This document shows, in pieces, positions 33,974 to 42,370 of a stretch of DNA of 42,649 nucleotides (within the stretch, counting starts at the first letter, position 1; each line of letters starts with the position of its first letter). The notes below the pieces were generated by a model. The model saw only the letters and a list, made by a program, of their open reading frames with translations, was not told the DNA's origin and searched no databases. Made by a program: the position numbers and the translations under genes. The DNA lies in contig JBAYIO010000038.1 in assembly GCA_041665605.1 (NCBI GenBank), positions 1 to 42,649 of the forward strand, read 5' to 3'. This DNA is from CAIPAT01 sp041665605. Lineage in GTDB: Bacteria; Verrucomicrobiota; Lentisphaeria; Victivallales; Victivallaceae.

Positions 33974-34750
33974 ATGAAAAGACAGGCCTCAAATTTCACA
34001 CTCATCGAACTCCTGGTGGTGATCGCGATCATCGCGATACTCGCCGGAATGCTGCTGCCGGCGCTCAGCAAAGCCCGTGAACGCGCCAAATCTTCGACCT
34101 GTTCCAACAATATGAAACAGATCGGACTGTCCCAGGCGATGTACTCCGTGGATTACCAGGAATGGATTGTTCAGGCCCGCGACGGCGCCAGCACGAACAC
34201 GTCGATAGGCGTCTGGTATCAAAAACTGTCCGGCAGAAACGATGCGGGTAAAGTATTTGCCCAAGGCTACAATCTGGGGTATTTCGGCGCCTGGGTACTG
34301 CGGGGCAATATGTCCTGTCCTTCGGAGCCGGTCGGCTTCGGCCAATACACTCTGGGCTATTATACCTATACGCATTATATAGCAAACGTTTATCTGCTTG
34401 GCATGCAAGGCGGCTTTGGTTCATATGTCGTCAACGCGCATAAGCTTTCATCGGTAAAGACGCCGACCCGGACGATTTTTGCCGGAGATTCGAAAAATAC
34501 TAACTCCTATGCCGGCAACTTCACCCAATATTTCGCCTACCGTCACGACATTGCCGATCCGCGGGCGTCCTACGCCACTTCCGCAATCGGAACCAGAGGC
34601 AAAGCCAAACTGGTATTGATGGACGGCCATGTGGAGGAGAAAACATACTGGGAAATGTCTCAAACGCCGGATGACGCCGGCGCGAAAGATGCTTCGTACA
34701 GTGCGCTGAAAGCAGGATTCGGCTTTCCCAACAGCGGAACGGCATTCTAA
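33974..34750 (+). CDS. Type II pseudopilin-like protein (locus C)
   Basis: This 258-residue protein starts MKRQASN followed directly by FTLIELLVVIAIIAIL and SSTCSNNMKQIGLSQAMY. The C-terminal half holds YFAYRHDIADPR and ends in a MDGHVEEK element, closely like the locus A pilin (NFAYRHGGEDPR and MDGHVTSK). GGGAG precedes the ATG at good spacing, and the gene follows the regulator by 19 bp. The leader peptide would be cut before FTLIEL and the helix would anchor it in the inner membrane or in a pseudopilus. Confidence 0.92.
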   Translation: MKRQASNFTLIELLVVIAIIAILAGMLLPALSKARERAKSSTCSNNMKQIGLSQAMYSVDYQEWIVQARDGASTNTSIGVWYQKLSGRNDAGKVFAQGYNLGYFGAWVLRGNMSCPSEPVGFGQYTLGYYTYTHYIANVYLLGMQGGFGSYVVNAHKLSSVKTPTRTIFAGDSKNTNSYAGNFTQYFAYRHDIADPRASYATSAIGTRGKAKLVLMDGHVEEKTYWEMSQTPDDAGAKDASYSALKAGFGFPNSGTAF

Positions 34751-34805
34751 TTAAATCATTATGTTTATCAAAACAACAATCAATTTATGCAAAAAGGATA
34801 TGATT

Positions 34806-37088
34806 ATGTTAAAAAATGGCCTCTGGTGTCTTTGTGGAGTTGCAATGCTGTTCGGCAATATTTCATTTGCCGCCGCTGATGGCAGGGAACTGGCGGATGC
34901 CAACCGCAAATTATGGGCGGAGAGAACCAGGGGAACTAATTTAGCCCTGGGGAAGAAAGTGATATTCGCCAAAATCCCGAACTATCACCTTACCGTTCCC
35001 GGCGGCGCTGATGAATATGATTTGACTGACGGAGTATTGAGTTCACGCAATGACGATACCATCTGGTTTGACAGTAAAGCTGTCGGCTGGTACTACAACA
35101 AGGAGACTGAAGGGGTTAATTTCATGATTGACCTGGGCAGGGAGCAGCCGGTTGACCGGGTGGTCATTCGCTGTCTCGGCGGAAAAAGCCAGCATGTGCT
35201 GCCGTGCCCGAAAAAGTTTGAAGTCCTGGTGTCAAAGGACGGCAAAAAATTTTACCGGACGGCTTCAATGCAGAAGCTGATGCCGGGAGAAAAAGCTCAA
35301 AGCGATTTCAGGAAATACTTCTATCTGGAAGAAAACGGCACTGCCTGGACCTATCCTTTTATGCTGGATGTCAAAGCTGACATCAGGTATGTCGGAATTA
35401 TAATCACCGGCGAGGCCGATTCGGTTTTTGCCGATGAAATGGCGGTGATGGAGGCGACTCCGGCGGAACAGAAAAGTCCGGAATTCAACCAGGCTTATGC
35501 CGGTGCGCCGGAAGATTTTCCGATGAAAGGCGTGATTGTCACGCCGCGCATCGGCAAACTGGCGGTGTCCACCAATATGACAACGCCCAATGCATTGATG
35601 ATAAAAGATATGCGCGACAAAGCCGCCGCCGGCAAGCCGGCGCGGCTAGTCATGGAACTGCCCGCCGGGATCGTGCTGGAATCTCCCAAACCGGTAAAAC
35701 AGGAAGAAATCACTGCCAATGGCATGAATTATACTAGGCTCACGCTGCCGCTGGTCAGCGTGAAGAATATGGCGCAGACCCCGATGTTCTTTTTTAAGGC
35801 GGTCAAGCCGCCGGCGGCCGGAGCGGAGGCGGTGTTCTATGTGCTTTGTGACGGAGAACCGACATTAAGACAAAGCGTGCCCGTGGAGTTAATTGCAATT
35901 TCGGAAATCAAGCCGTTTAAACGGCTGCAGATCAGTCTGGCCTGGATGACGGAAAACGCGGCTCTCGACTGGCCGGACTTTTTTGACAGTTGGGGTAAAC
36001 TTGGCTTCAATGCCGTTTCGAGTTTTCCGCGGAACTGGAACCCGAAAGACGCCGCGGAGTGCCGCAAATTTCTGGCCGACGCCCGCGGCAGAGGTTTTGC
36101 GATAGTGATGAACGAGTCGCCGTTCCACATTATGGCCAAAGGACACAAGCCCGGCGAGGAGCTGTTCTCCCAGATTGCCGGTGAAAAGAACTCCGATCTC
36201 TGCCCTTCATATCGCGGCAAGTTTTATGACGGCGAGATGGCGCGGGTTGCTGAAAATGTCCGGCAATCCAGACCGGATTACGTCTTCTGGGACATTGAGT
36301 GCTGGTATAACGGAGCCCTCAATGCCGCCAAATGCGCCACCTGCCGGGAAGCCTGCAAAGCATCAGGAAGACCGATGGATGTGTTCCTGAAAGAGAAAGG
36401 CACGGAAGCATTGAAAGATTTGTACCAGGCCGTGGAGAAAGGCAGCGCCGGCGCGAAAATGCCGCTGGTGGCCTCGTACAATCATCACGCGGCAGTTCCG
36501 GTGCATCTGCTGGTGGTCGATTTCAACCAGATTTATCCGCAATATGTCAAACAGGCGCAGCCGAGTTTGTATGTTGCCGGACGCGCTCAGAATGTTCATG
36601 ACTCCATCCGTAAAAATTATCAGCTCATGAAAAAGAACGCAATTCTTCCATGGCTGTCCGCCGGAACTTACGGGGAGTTCGAATCTTCGAAGATGGAGCC
36701 GATGATACTGGAAGCATTGCTTAACGGGGCCTGCGGGATTACTTATTTCTGCTACAATGATTTCGATACGCCGCTGGATTTTTATTATCATGCCAGAGCC
36801 CTGGCGGAGATCGCCCCCTATGAAGACCTGATTATGGACGGCGAAGTATTGGAGCCGGCCGGCTCCAATCAGGAATTCACCTATTCGGGAATGAAAAAAG
36901 GCAATGAGATGCTGTTATTAATCGGCAACTACCTGAAAGTGAAAAACACCGCCACCACCATAGAATTGCCGCTGGACAAGGTTTCTCAAATCAAAGATTT
37001 GCGCAGCGGGAAAATGTTAAAAGCTGAAAAAATGTTAACTCTGGATGTTCCGCCCGGCGAAATTCGCCTGCTGTACATCAAAGGCTGA
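34806..37088 (+). CDS. Secreted glycosidase-like protein with discoidin-type domain
   Basis: The protein is about 760 residues from ATG 34806, chosen because AAGGA lies 7 nt before it. The frame opens at 34761. A signal peptide is visible (LWCLCGVAMLFGNISFAAA). Residues about 30-200 look like an F5/8-type (discoidin) carbohydrate-binding domain (VNFMIDLGREQPVDRVVIRC, FEVLVSKDGKKF). A linker beta domain and a TIM-barrel-like region follow (LGFNAVSSFPRNW, YVFWDIECWYNGA), with a final small beta domain. The family is not recognised; it resembles the unclassified glycosidases common in Lentisphaerota. D/E residues of FWDIECW are candidate catalytic residues. It sits 55 bp after the pilin gene. 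Confidence 0.65.
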   Translation: MLKNGLWCLCGVAMLFGNISFAAADGRELADANRKLWAERTRGTNLALGKKVIFAKIPNYHLTVPGGADEYDLTDGVLSSRNDDTIWFDSKAVGWYYNKETEGVNFMIDLGREQPVDRVVIRCLGGKSQHVLPCPKKFEVLVSKDGKKFYRTASMQKLMPGEKAQSDFRKYFYLEENGTAWTYPFMLDVKADIRYVGIIITGEADSVFADEMAVMEATPAEQKSPEFNQAYAGAPEDFPMKGVIVTPRIGKLAVSTNMTTPNALMIKDMRDKAAAGKPARLVMELPAGIVLESPKPVKQEEITANGMNYTRLTLPLVSVKNMAQTPMFFFKAVKPPAAGAEAVFYVLCDGEPTLRQSVPVELIAISEIKPFKRLQISLAWMTENAALDWPDFFDSWGKLGFNAVSSFPRNWNPKDAAECRKFLADARGRGFAIVMNESPFHIMAKGHKPGEELFSQIAGEKNSDLCPSYRGKFYDGEMARVAENVRQSRPDYVFWDIECWYNGALNAAKCATCREACKASGRPMDVFLKEKGTEALKDLYQAVEKGSAGAKMPLVASYNHHAAVPVHLLVVDFNQIYPQYVKQAQPSLYVAGRAQNVHDSIRKNYQLMKKNAILPWLSAGTYGEFESSKMEPMILEALLNGACGITYFCYNDFDTPLDFYYHARALAEIAPYEDLIMDGEVLEPAGSNQEFTYSGMKKGNEMLLLIGNYLKVKNTATTIELPLDKVSQIKDLRSGKMLKAEKMLTLDVPPGEIRLLYIKG

Positions 37089-37251
37089 CAGAGGTTGTAA
37101 AGAAATATGCGTTACAGGTTTCGCGAAGTATCCCGGGCCGGTTCCAGGAATTGCCGGCGAGTCGCATCTGACGAACCGGCAAACACAAAGGGCATCCGGG
37201 AGAATCGCGAAGATATAGAGGTTATTACTGAACGGCTCCATAGTATAAATA

Positions 37252-38445
37252 GTGAAAAAACTGCTGATTCCGGCGCTGGTTGTGTTATGTATGGCGGGGC
37301 TTGAACTTTATTCGCAAACGGGAAATCCCGTTGCGAAAGTACAGGATGCCGCCCGGAATAATGTCCGTCTCCTGCTGCCGCCGGCGCTTTATGCGGTGCC
37401 GGGAACAGAGTTGAATGTTTATTTTGATAACATCGTTCTTGTGCCTGATATAAAACAACTGCAATTTGATGTTGACTGCAAATACGGCAGACAGGATCAG
37501 GCGCGCTGGCGCTTCACCCCGGCGGACAAGGATGCCGGCAGTTTTCCGCTCACCATAAAAGTGTATGATGCGGCTTCAAAACTGCTCGCGGAAGCGACGG
37601 CGACGGTTTACGTCTCGCCGAAAGATTCCGGCAAAGGCAAAGACATCAGCGTGATGCTGCTGGGCGCCAGCCAGACTGCCGCGTCAATTTATCCGCAGGA
37701 ACTTTATGACCTCTTCAAAAAAGATGGCCTGAATGTAAAATTTGTGGGAACCGCCAGTTCTTCCGGTTTTCCGGTGAAAGAGGGCATTGCCGCTCACGAG
37801 GGAAGAGGCGGCTGGGGCTGGGCAAGATATTGCACCCAGTTTGAAGATCCCGGGGAACCCCGCCCGGTTTTCAAAAACAGCCCCTTCCTGGTCAGGAAAG
37901 ACGGTAAAGTTGTTCTGGATTTCAAAAACTACTGCGACAGGAATAACAACGGCAGGGCCCCCGACTACATCACAATACTCCTCGGCATAAATGATATCTT
38001 CTCTTTGGACGATGCCAGGTTCGACCAGAATCTTCCGGCGATATTCGCCTCTGCCGACACTCTGATCAGCGCATTCCGGGAAGTCTCGCCTGACACGAAA
38101 ATAGCGATTGCGTTAGTCCCGCCGCCCGCGGCGTCCCAGGATGCTTTCGGTAAAAATTACAAATGCGGACAGACAAGATGGCAGTACCGGAAAAATCAGC
38201 ACCGCTACAACGAGAGTTTAATAAAAAAATTCGGCGGACGTGAAAAAGAGAATCTGTTCATCATGCCGCTTCATGTCAATATAGATTGTGAAAATAACTA
38301 TCCGAAAGAGGAGGAGCAGATCAACGCCAGAAATCCGACGAAAATCTTCATAGCCTCAAACGGCTGTCATCCGACCAAAGAAGGTTATTTGCAGTTCGCC
38401 GACTCCTTCTACTCCTGGTTCAAGTATGAGTTGAACAGAAAATAA
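37252..38445 (+). CDS. Secreted SGNH/GDSL-type esterase
   Basis: The protein has 397 residues from a GTG start with a signal peptide (LLIPALVVLCMAGLELYS). Residues about 35-125 are a beta domain. Residues 131 onward are an SGNH hydrolase with VMLLGASQT (Ser140 in place of the GDS block), LLGIND (245-248, oxyanion Asn) and NGCHPTKEGY (His373). The residue three before that His, normally Asp, is Asn370. The likely job is removing acetyl or other esters from the glycan attacked by the preceding glycosidase. There is no clear ribosome-binding site before the GTG, and the 163-bp gap upstream holds no gene. Confidence 0.82.
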   Translation: MKKLLIPALVVLCMAGLELYSQTGNPVAKVQDAARNNVRLLLPPALYAVPGTELNVYFDNIVLVPDIKQLQFDVDCKYGRQDQARWRFTPADKDAGSFPLTIKVYDAASKLLAEATATVYVSPKDSGKGKDISVMLLGASQTAASIYPQELYDLFKKDGLNVKFVGTASSSGFPVKEGIAAHEGRGGWGWARYCTQFEDPGEPRPVFKNSPFLVRKDGKVVLDFKNYCDRNNNGRAPDYITILLGINDIFSLDDARFDQNLPAIFASADTLISAFREVSPDTKIAIALVPPPAASQDAFGKNYKCGQTRWQYRKNQHRYNESLIKKFGGREKENLFIMPLHVNIDCENNYPKEEEQINARNPTKIFIASNGCHPTKEGYLQFADSFYSWFKYELNRK

Positions 38446-38973
38446 GACTGTTGACGATGCCATAGTCGTAGCAGCGCTACGGCGAGGACATCGGCAATGG
38501 CTTTACTTTGATATTTCGCCATCAGTGGCAGAGAAAGCAAATTCTATGCCGATATCCTCGCCCACCTTCATTAAGAACAAACTGGTCAAAGGCAAATTTT
38601 ATTAAAAACCGGCAGATAACAGCAATCAGATATTCCTTTTAAAAGTATGTATTTCGTCAATTTTCCGGTTAATACCAATTCCCCCGGTCTCAAGTTGACA
38701 AGCAATCAGCAAGTTATCCGTCTTTTTTCACAAAGAAACGCTTGAAGTCAGGTCTATCTGCGGATCGGCATATTGCATTGATATTCAGACCGTCAAGCTA
38801 AATATATGCCAAGCAAACACAGGAAAAGAAGTTTTGACAATGACACTGCGCCGCAATTGAATTCGTGGGATATGGAACAGTCGGAATTACTGCAAATTTA
38901 GTTATTTCGACGAAACTCAATTGCGGAATTTAGGATCAACCCTGTGATCCAACCGCTAAGTTTAAACGGAGTT
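38446..38973. repeat. 528-bp intergenic region with a large inverted repeat
   Basis: No convincing gene lies here. CGTAGC (38467-38472) pairs with GCTACG (38476-38481). GGCGAGGACATCGGCA (38481-38496) pairs with 38547-38562 at 15 of 16 positions around 50 nt, which itself contains an ATGGC/GCCAT stem. The result is a cruciform or REP-like structure. Further on, GGATCA (38933-38938) and TGATCC (38945-38950) form a 6-bp stem after the minus-strand DUF2330 gene and may act as a weak terminator. A 31-codon frame at 38806-38901 (MPSKHRKRSFDND...) has no supporting evidence. Confidence 0.5.
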
Positions 38974-40077
38974 TTACCATTTCACGATATGCTCTTGATA
39001 TGGCGTATTGTCGGAAGCCGGGGTAAACGTAATGTCCTGAGTCATTTTGGACGCGGGTAAAACATCCCTGAACTTGCAGAGGTATGAACAAGCCAAATCT
39101 TGCGGCTTGAAAAAATCTTTTGGTTCAGTCTCCATCGCCAAATGGTTAAGGATGTTTTCGCCAATTTTTCCTGCGAACCGGAGTGTGAGGCGATCTCCGC
39201 AGTTCATTTTCGATGAAGTTGCCATATATATCAGTATTTCGGTATCATGGTTTCCTGTTCCCGTCAAGACAACCGGATAGACCGGTTGTATATGAAAGAA
39301 ACGAAGAATCAGGGGAGCAGCCAGGCCTTCTGATACGATCTCCTGTTCTTTTTGATCTTGGGTTGGTTTGATGTTAGCCACCACAAAACACCAACCCCGA
39401 GAAATGTAAGAATCAAATCCAGCCTTGTCTTCCTTGCCGAATTTGAACTCATTTTTATTCAGCCACGCAATCAAGTCGTCGGAGTTAGCAGATTTTACGA
39501 CTTTAACATTGTAAATGCCAACACGTTGTTCTTTAATCACATCAACACCAGGCGAAGCGCTAAGTGGAGTGAGAAGAATGAAGAAGAAAAAGCCCACGAT
39601 AAAGCATAGAAGCAGACTATACAAGGAGAGCCGTTCCAGTTTGCTTCTGTTTCGCATAAACCATCCAGGCAAGGGAACAACAGATGAAAAATGGCAAAAC
39701 AGAATGGTCAAGACGGAAAGTCCGACTAACCCCAGAAGCAGCACTAAAACAATAATATCTCCGAAGAGTGTCACTTCAGGTCGTGAATTCATACTAAGTC
39801 TCCCGAAAATGTCTTTTGCCAAATCCGCGGGCAAACTGGCAATTTGCGGCTCTGATGGAACTGGAACCACCCAGCCCAATGACGCCTTCGTTTCAATCTT
39901 CGGAATCTCATACTTGCTCTGCAGAACGAGAGTTTCAGTTCCGTCTTTGAAAAGAATCAGCGCTCGCTGATAAGGAATCTTTGGCGGCACGCTTTCCCGC
40001 CAGTACATTTTGCCATCAGCCATTACCTGAGCGGTCATTGTGAGCAGCAGCAAAAATATACTGATATTATACTTCAT
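38974..40077 (-). CDS. DUF2330-containing membrane protein
   Basis: The protein is about 367 residues from ATG 40077 (frame open to 40158). It starts with a signal peptide (NISIFLLLLTMTAQVMA). The segment PPKIPYQRALILFKDG, then LQSKYEI and GWVVPVPSEP, is the DUF2330 signature. Two hydrophobic segments near 105-175 would cross the membrane. A second DUF2330 block follows (GLAAPLILRFF, PVYPVVLTGTG). Function unknown; such proteins occur singly in Planctomycetota, Verrucomicrobiota and myxobacteria. GGAG lies 11 nt upstream of the ATG. It is not obviously linked to its neighbours. Confidence 0.8.
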   Translation of the reverse strand: MKYNISIFLLLLTMTAQVMADGKMYWRESVPPKIPYQRALILFKDGTETLVLQSKYEIPKIETKASLGWVVPVPSEPQIASLPADLAKDIFGRLSMNSRPEVTLFGDIIVLVLLLGLVGLSVLTILFCHFSSVVPLPGWFMRNRSKLERLSLYSLLLCFIVGFFFFILLTPLSASPGVDVIKEQRVGIYNVKVVKSANSDDLIAWLNKNEFKFGKEDKAGFDSYISRGWCFVVANIKPTQDQKEQEIVSEGLAAPLILRFFHIQPVYPVVLTGTGNHDTEILIYMATSSKMNCGDRLTLRFAGKIGENILNHLAMETEPKDFFKPQDLACSYLCKFRDVLPASKMTQDITFTPASDNTPYQEHIVKW

Positions 40078-40136
40078 AATTCTTATGTCTCCAATAATGT
40101 TCAATATAGATAAAATTATATTTGTCATTCCATTCG

Positions 40137-40157
40137 GGTCTGTCCACTTTATTTTCA
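40137..40157. repeat. Left copy of 21-bp direct repeat flanking the second AbiE pair
   Basis: It begins GGTCTGTCCACTTT and matches 42032-42052 at 20 of 21 bases in the same orientation. The two copies bracket the AbiE genes, about 1.9 kb apart, as expected of ends left by recombination or by insertion of a cassette. Confidence 0.65.
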
Positions 40158-40327
40158 CTTTTTGTGCATATGTTCATTGATTTATCGTTTATTTACACGT
40201 CTTATCTTAATATTTTCAGTCACAAAATTTGGAAATAAGCTTTAATTTAACCTTTTCCGATGAAACATTGTTCATTAATTAGCTTCAAAGGCTCTAATCT
40301 TTTAACTCCCATATTGGAGGCTTCTTC

Positions 40328-40423
40328 ATGCAACCAGTCCGGACCGCCTGCCGCAATGGATTCGCTTTAACATGCTTTATGTTGCGCGAAATGCAAGCAC
40401 GGGAACGCCCTGCTCCGGCTTGA
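40328..40423 (+). other. 31-codon frame with a near-perfect ribosome-binding site
   Basis: GGAGG (40316-40320) lies 7 nt before ATG 40328. The frame runs 31 codons (MQPVRTACRNG...) and overlaps the 3' end of the AbiEii gene in antisense. It may be the broken start of a gene cut by arrival of the AbiE cassette, or chance. No family recognised. Confidence 0.25.
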
Positions 40424-41276
40424 TTTTAGCGATGGCTTGAGTAAAGAATTCCTTACTCCATAGTTCCAATTGGCGCTGATCGCGGACAAATGGAGTAACG
40501 TCGGTACGAATCTGTTCGATATCGACCTGTTCGATTGCTTCGTTCAGCATTTTTTGCAGCGTTTCCCATGACAGGGATGCCTGGCCGGTATAGCCGCCGG
40601 ATTGGCGCATCCGGATTTCCAAATGGTTGAGGTTCAATTGCGGATGGTGCCCGGCGTACCAGACCAGGTCGTACCAGTCGCGGCCTTTCTGGCGGCTTTT
40701 CCATTTGCGGCATAACACCGCATGCATTTTCCCGGCAAAAAGGTCAGGGAGGCAGTACACTCTGACTGCATAAGGGATAGGCCGGAACTGATAGCGGCTT
40801 TCCGTGGTGAATCCTCCCGGCGGATCGATATCGACTTCAAGTTTGATTTTTAGAGACTGCCCCTGATGGATGCCTGCCAACTGGCTTGAGTCTGCTTCAA
40901 TCTGGATCATTTGCTTTAAGGTATTTGCTTTGATGGATGCTGAATCAATGTTGGTTAACTTTGCTTTTTCCTTAGTTGCGAAATCGACATGAAAGCCAAA
41001 ACTTCCGATTTCCTGCCTCAGCGCATCTCCATAGTTTTTCAGCGTAAATTCAGGATTGGGAGCCAGCAGGGAAAAATCCAAGTCTTCGGAATAACGGTCA
41101 AGGCCATAAAGTATGCGTAGCGCGGTATCGCCGTAAAACGCGGCATGTTCGAAAAATTTACTCCGCCACAATCCAAGCAGTGCGAGTTCCTGAATAATTT
41201 CCCGCAAAGCGTTAACGTAGTCGTCGCTGGTGGAACAATGGTATGAATCCAGCATGCCGCGGATTGCATCATTCAT
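40377..41276 (-). CDS. abiEii: AbiEii-type nucleotidyltransferase toxin
   Basis: The protein is about 299 residues from ATG 41276, which has GGAG 7 nt upstream; the frame is open to 41372. The nucleotidyltransferase core is FYGDTALRILYGLDRYSEDL with the two catalytic Asp residues in DLDF. KLEVDID follows, and KSRQKGRDWYDLVWY is the later family motif. AbiEii proteins transfer nucleotides and arrest growth, often to abort phage infection. The start overlaps the antitoxin stop by 8 nt, so translation is coupled. Unlike the copy at 31778 it appears intact. Confidence 0.88.
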   Translation of the reverse strand: MNDAIRGMLDSYHCSTSDDYVNALREIIQELALLGLWRSKFFEHAAFYGDTALRILYGLDRYSEDLDFSLLAPNPEFTLKNYGDALRQEIGSFGFHVDFATKEKAKLTNIDSASIKANTLKQMIQIEADSSQLAGIHQGQSLKIKLEVDIDPPGGFTTESRYQFRPIPYAVRVYCLPDLFAGKMHAVLCRKWKSRQKGRDWYDLVWYAGHHPQLNLNHLEIRMRQSGGYTGQASLSWETLQKMLNEAIEQVDIEQIRTDVTPFVRDQRQLELWSKEFFTQAIAKIKPEQGVPVLAFRAT

Positions 41277-41943
41277 GATTGGTCTCCATGATGGTTTGTA
41301 AATATTCACATAAACGCCGGATTTTCGGGCGGTCGCATGCCAGGGCGATGCTCTGTAAACGCCGGAAGTCAAATTTCTTTACATTGTCAAAATCCAGACG
41401 CAGATCATCCCGCAGATACGATTCATAATCGGCAGCCGTCGTTCCGGGAAAACTCTTGTCCAGCCAGACTTTGTCGACCAGCGCCTTTTCCGGCGAAGCG
41501 ATCAAAAAAGAAGTCTTGCCTGATTGTTCAATTACTATGCCGGCGGCATATAACGGAACGACAATCTTCCGGTATGTAAAGATGCCGAATGGCGTTTCAA
41601 AACGGCATGAACTTCCAGTGGAGACGGAAGTCATGATCGTGACGCGTTCCGGAATCAGTCCGTAATAACTTAAGGCATATTCCGCGGTAAGATATGATGG
41701 TCCGTAAATGAGATTCGCCAGCAGCTCTTTGCATATCGGGCCGCGGCGCAACGCTTCGGCGAAGGTATAAAGCCCTTTGCGGATACGAATGATTTCTCCG
41801 GATTCCAGCAATTGGCTGATCTTGTCCCGGGGTTTGCGATATTCGGTCAGGCAGCCGGTCAACTGTTGATAGTCAAAGATATCCTCTGATATCATGCCTC
41901 TCAGTTCAGCGCCGCCAGTCATTAGTTTTTTAATTTTAGTCAT
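41269..41943 (-). CDS. abiEi: AbiEi-type antitoxin with operator at its start codon
   Basis: The protein has 224 residues: an N-terminal winged helix (ISQLLESGEIIRIRKGLYTF) and the AbiEi core (YLTAEYALSYYGLIPERV, then ASPEKALVDKVWL). It would neutralise the adjacent toxin and repress the pair. The ATG at 41941-41943 is part of a 13-bp inverted repeat around the promoter, so the mRNA has almost no leader and no ribosome-binding site. It has low resemblance to the AbiEi at 31158, so the two pairs are probably independent acquisitions. Confidence 0.88.
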   Translation of the reverse strand: MTKIKKLMTGGAELRGMISEDIFDYQQLTGCLTEYRKPRDKISQLLESGEIIRIRKGLYTFAEALRRGPICKELLANLIYGPSYLTAEYALSYYGLIPERVTIMTSVSTGSSCRFETPFGIFTYRKIVVPLYAAGIVIEQSGKTSFLIASPEKALVDKVWLDKSFPGTTAADYESYLRDDLRLDFDNVKKFDFRRLQSIALACDRPKIRRLCEYLQTIMETNHE

Positions 41944-41995
41944 AGTATGTCCAGATTATATGGACATACTATGATGCAAATTAAGATAAAGTCAA
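41941..41995 (-). promoter_or_regulatory. AbiEi operator and promoter overlapping the start codon
   Basis: CATAGTATGTCCA (41941-41953) and TGGACATACTATG (41961-41973) are a perfect 13-bp inverted repeat with a 7-nt spacer. On the minus strand TTGACT (41990-41995), 16 nt and CATAGT (41968-41973) form a promoter. A TATAAT also lies in the spacer (41955-41960). AbiEi proteins are known to bind inverted repeats at their own promoter. Transcription from either -10 leaves a leader of about 20 nt or less. Confidence 0.75.
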
Positions 41996-42370
41996 GCAAT
42001 ATTCATTTTTTTATCATGCCTGGTACATCCTGGTCTGTCCACTTTGTTTTCATCTGAACATATTTTATCACATACTTTGTTTTTCTGCGGGGTCTGGCCT
42101 GAGGTGTTAAAAATAGCTAATTGCCCAAAATGTTTATATGCTTATCCTGTCCATCCTTGTTATAATTCATGGGCCGGACTTCGTTTTTACGCCTTCCGAA
42201 TCTTATTTTCTTTGTGATTGACAACTGCAATTTCATGCCGCGTAATGTCCTTTATACAAATGCTTTATGCCCATGCCACACACCTTTCTGTTGACAAATT
42301 TACTATAGGTATACGCGAGTTGCGACAGCGCGACAACGCAAAAACAATAAAAAATCAGGAGACAGGTATC
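41996..42370. other. Spacer between the AbiE pair and the phage-like gene
   Basis: This AT-rich stretch has no gene. It contains the right copy of the 21-bp direct repeat (42032-42052) and two TTGACA-like boxes (near 42219 and 42294) without well-placed -10 partners. GGAG and AGG before 42371 give the next gene a ribosome-binding site. Confidence 0.4.
42032..42052. repeat. Right copy of 21-bp direct repeat flanking the second AbiE pair
   Basis: Same orientation as 40137-40157 with one mismatch (G for A at the fifteenth base). Beyond it a CATAT-containing stretch is loosely shared with the sequence after the left copy. Confidence 0.65.
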
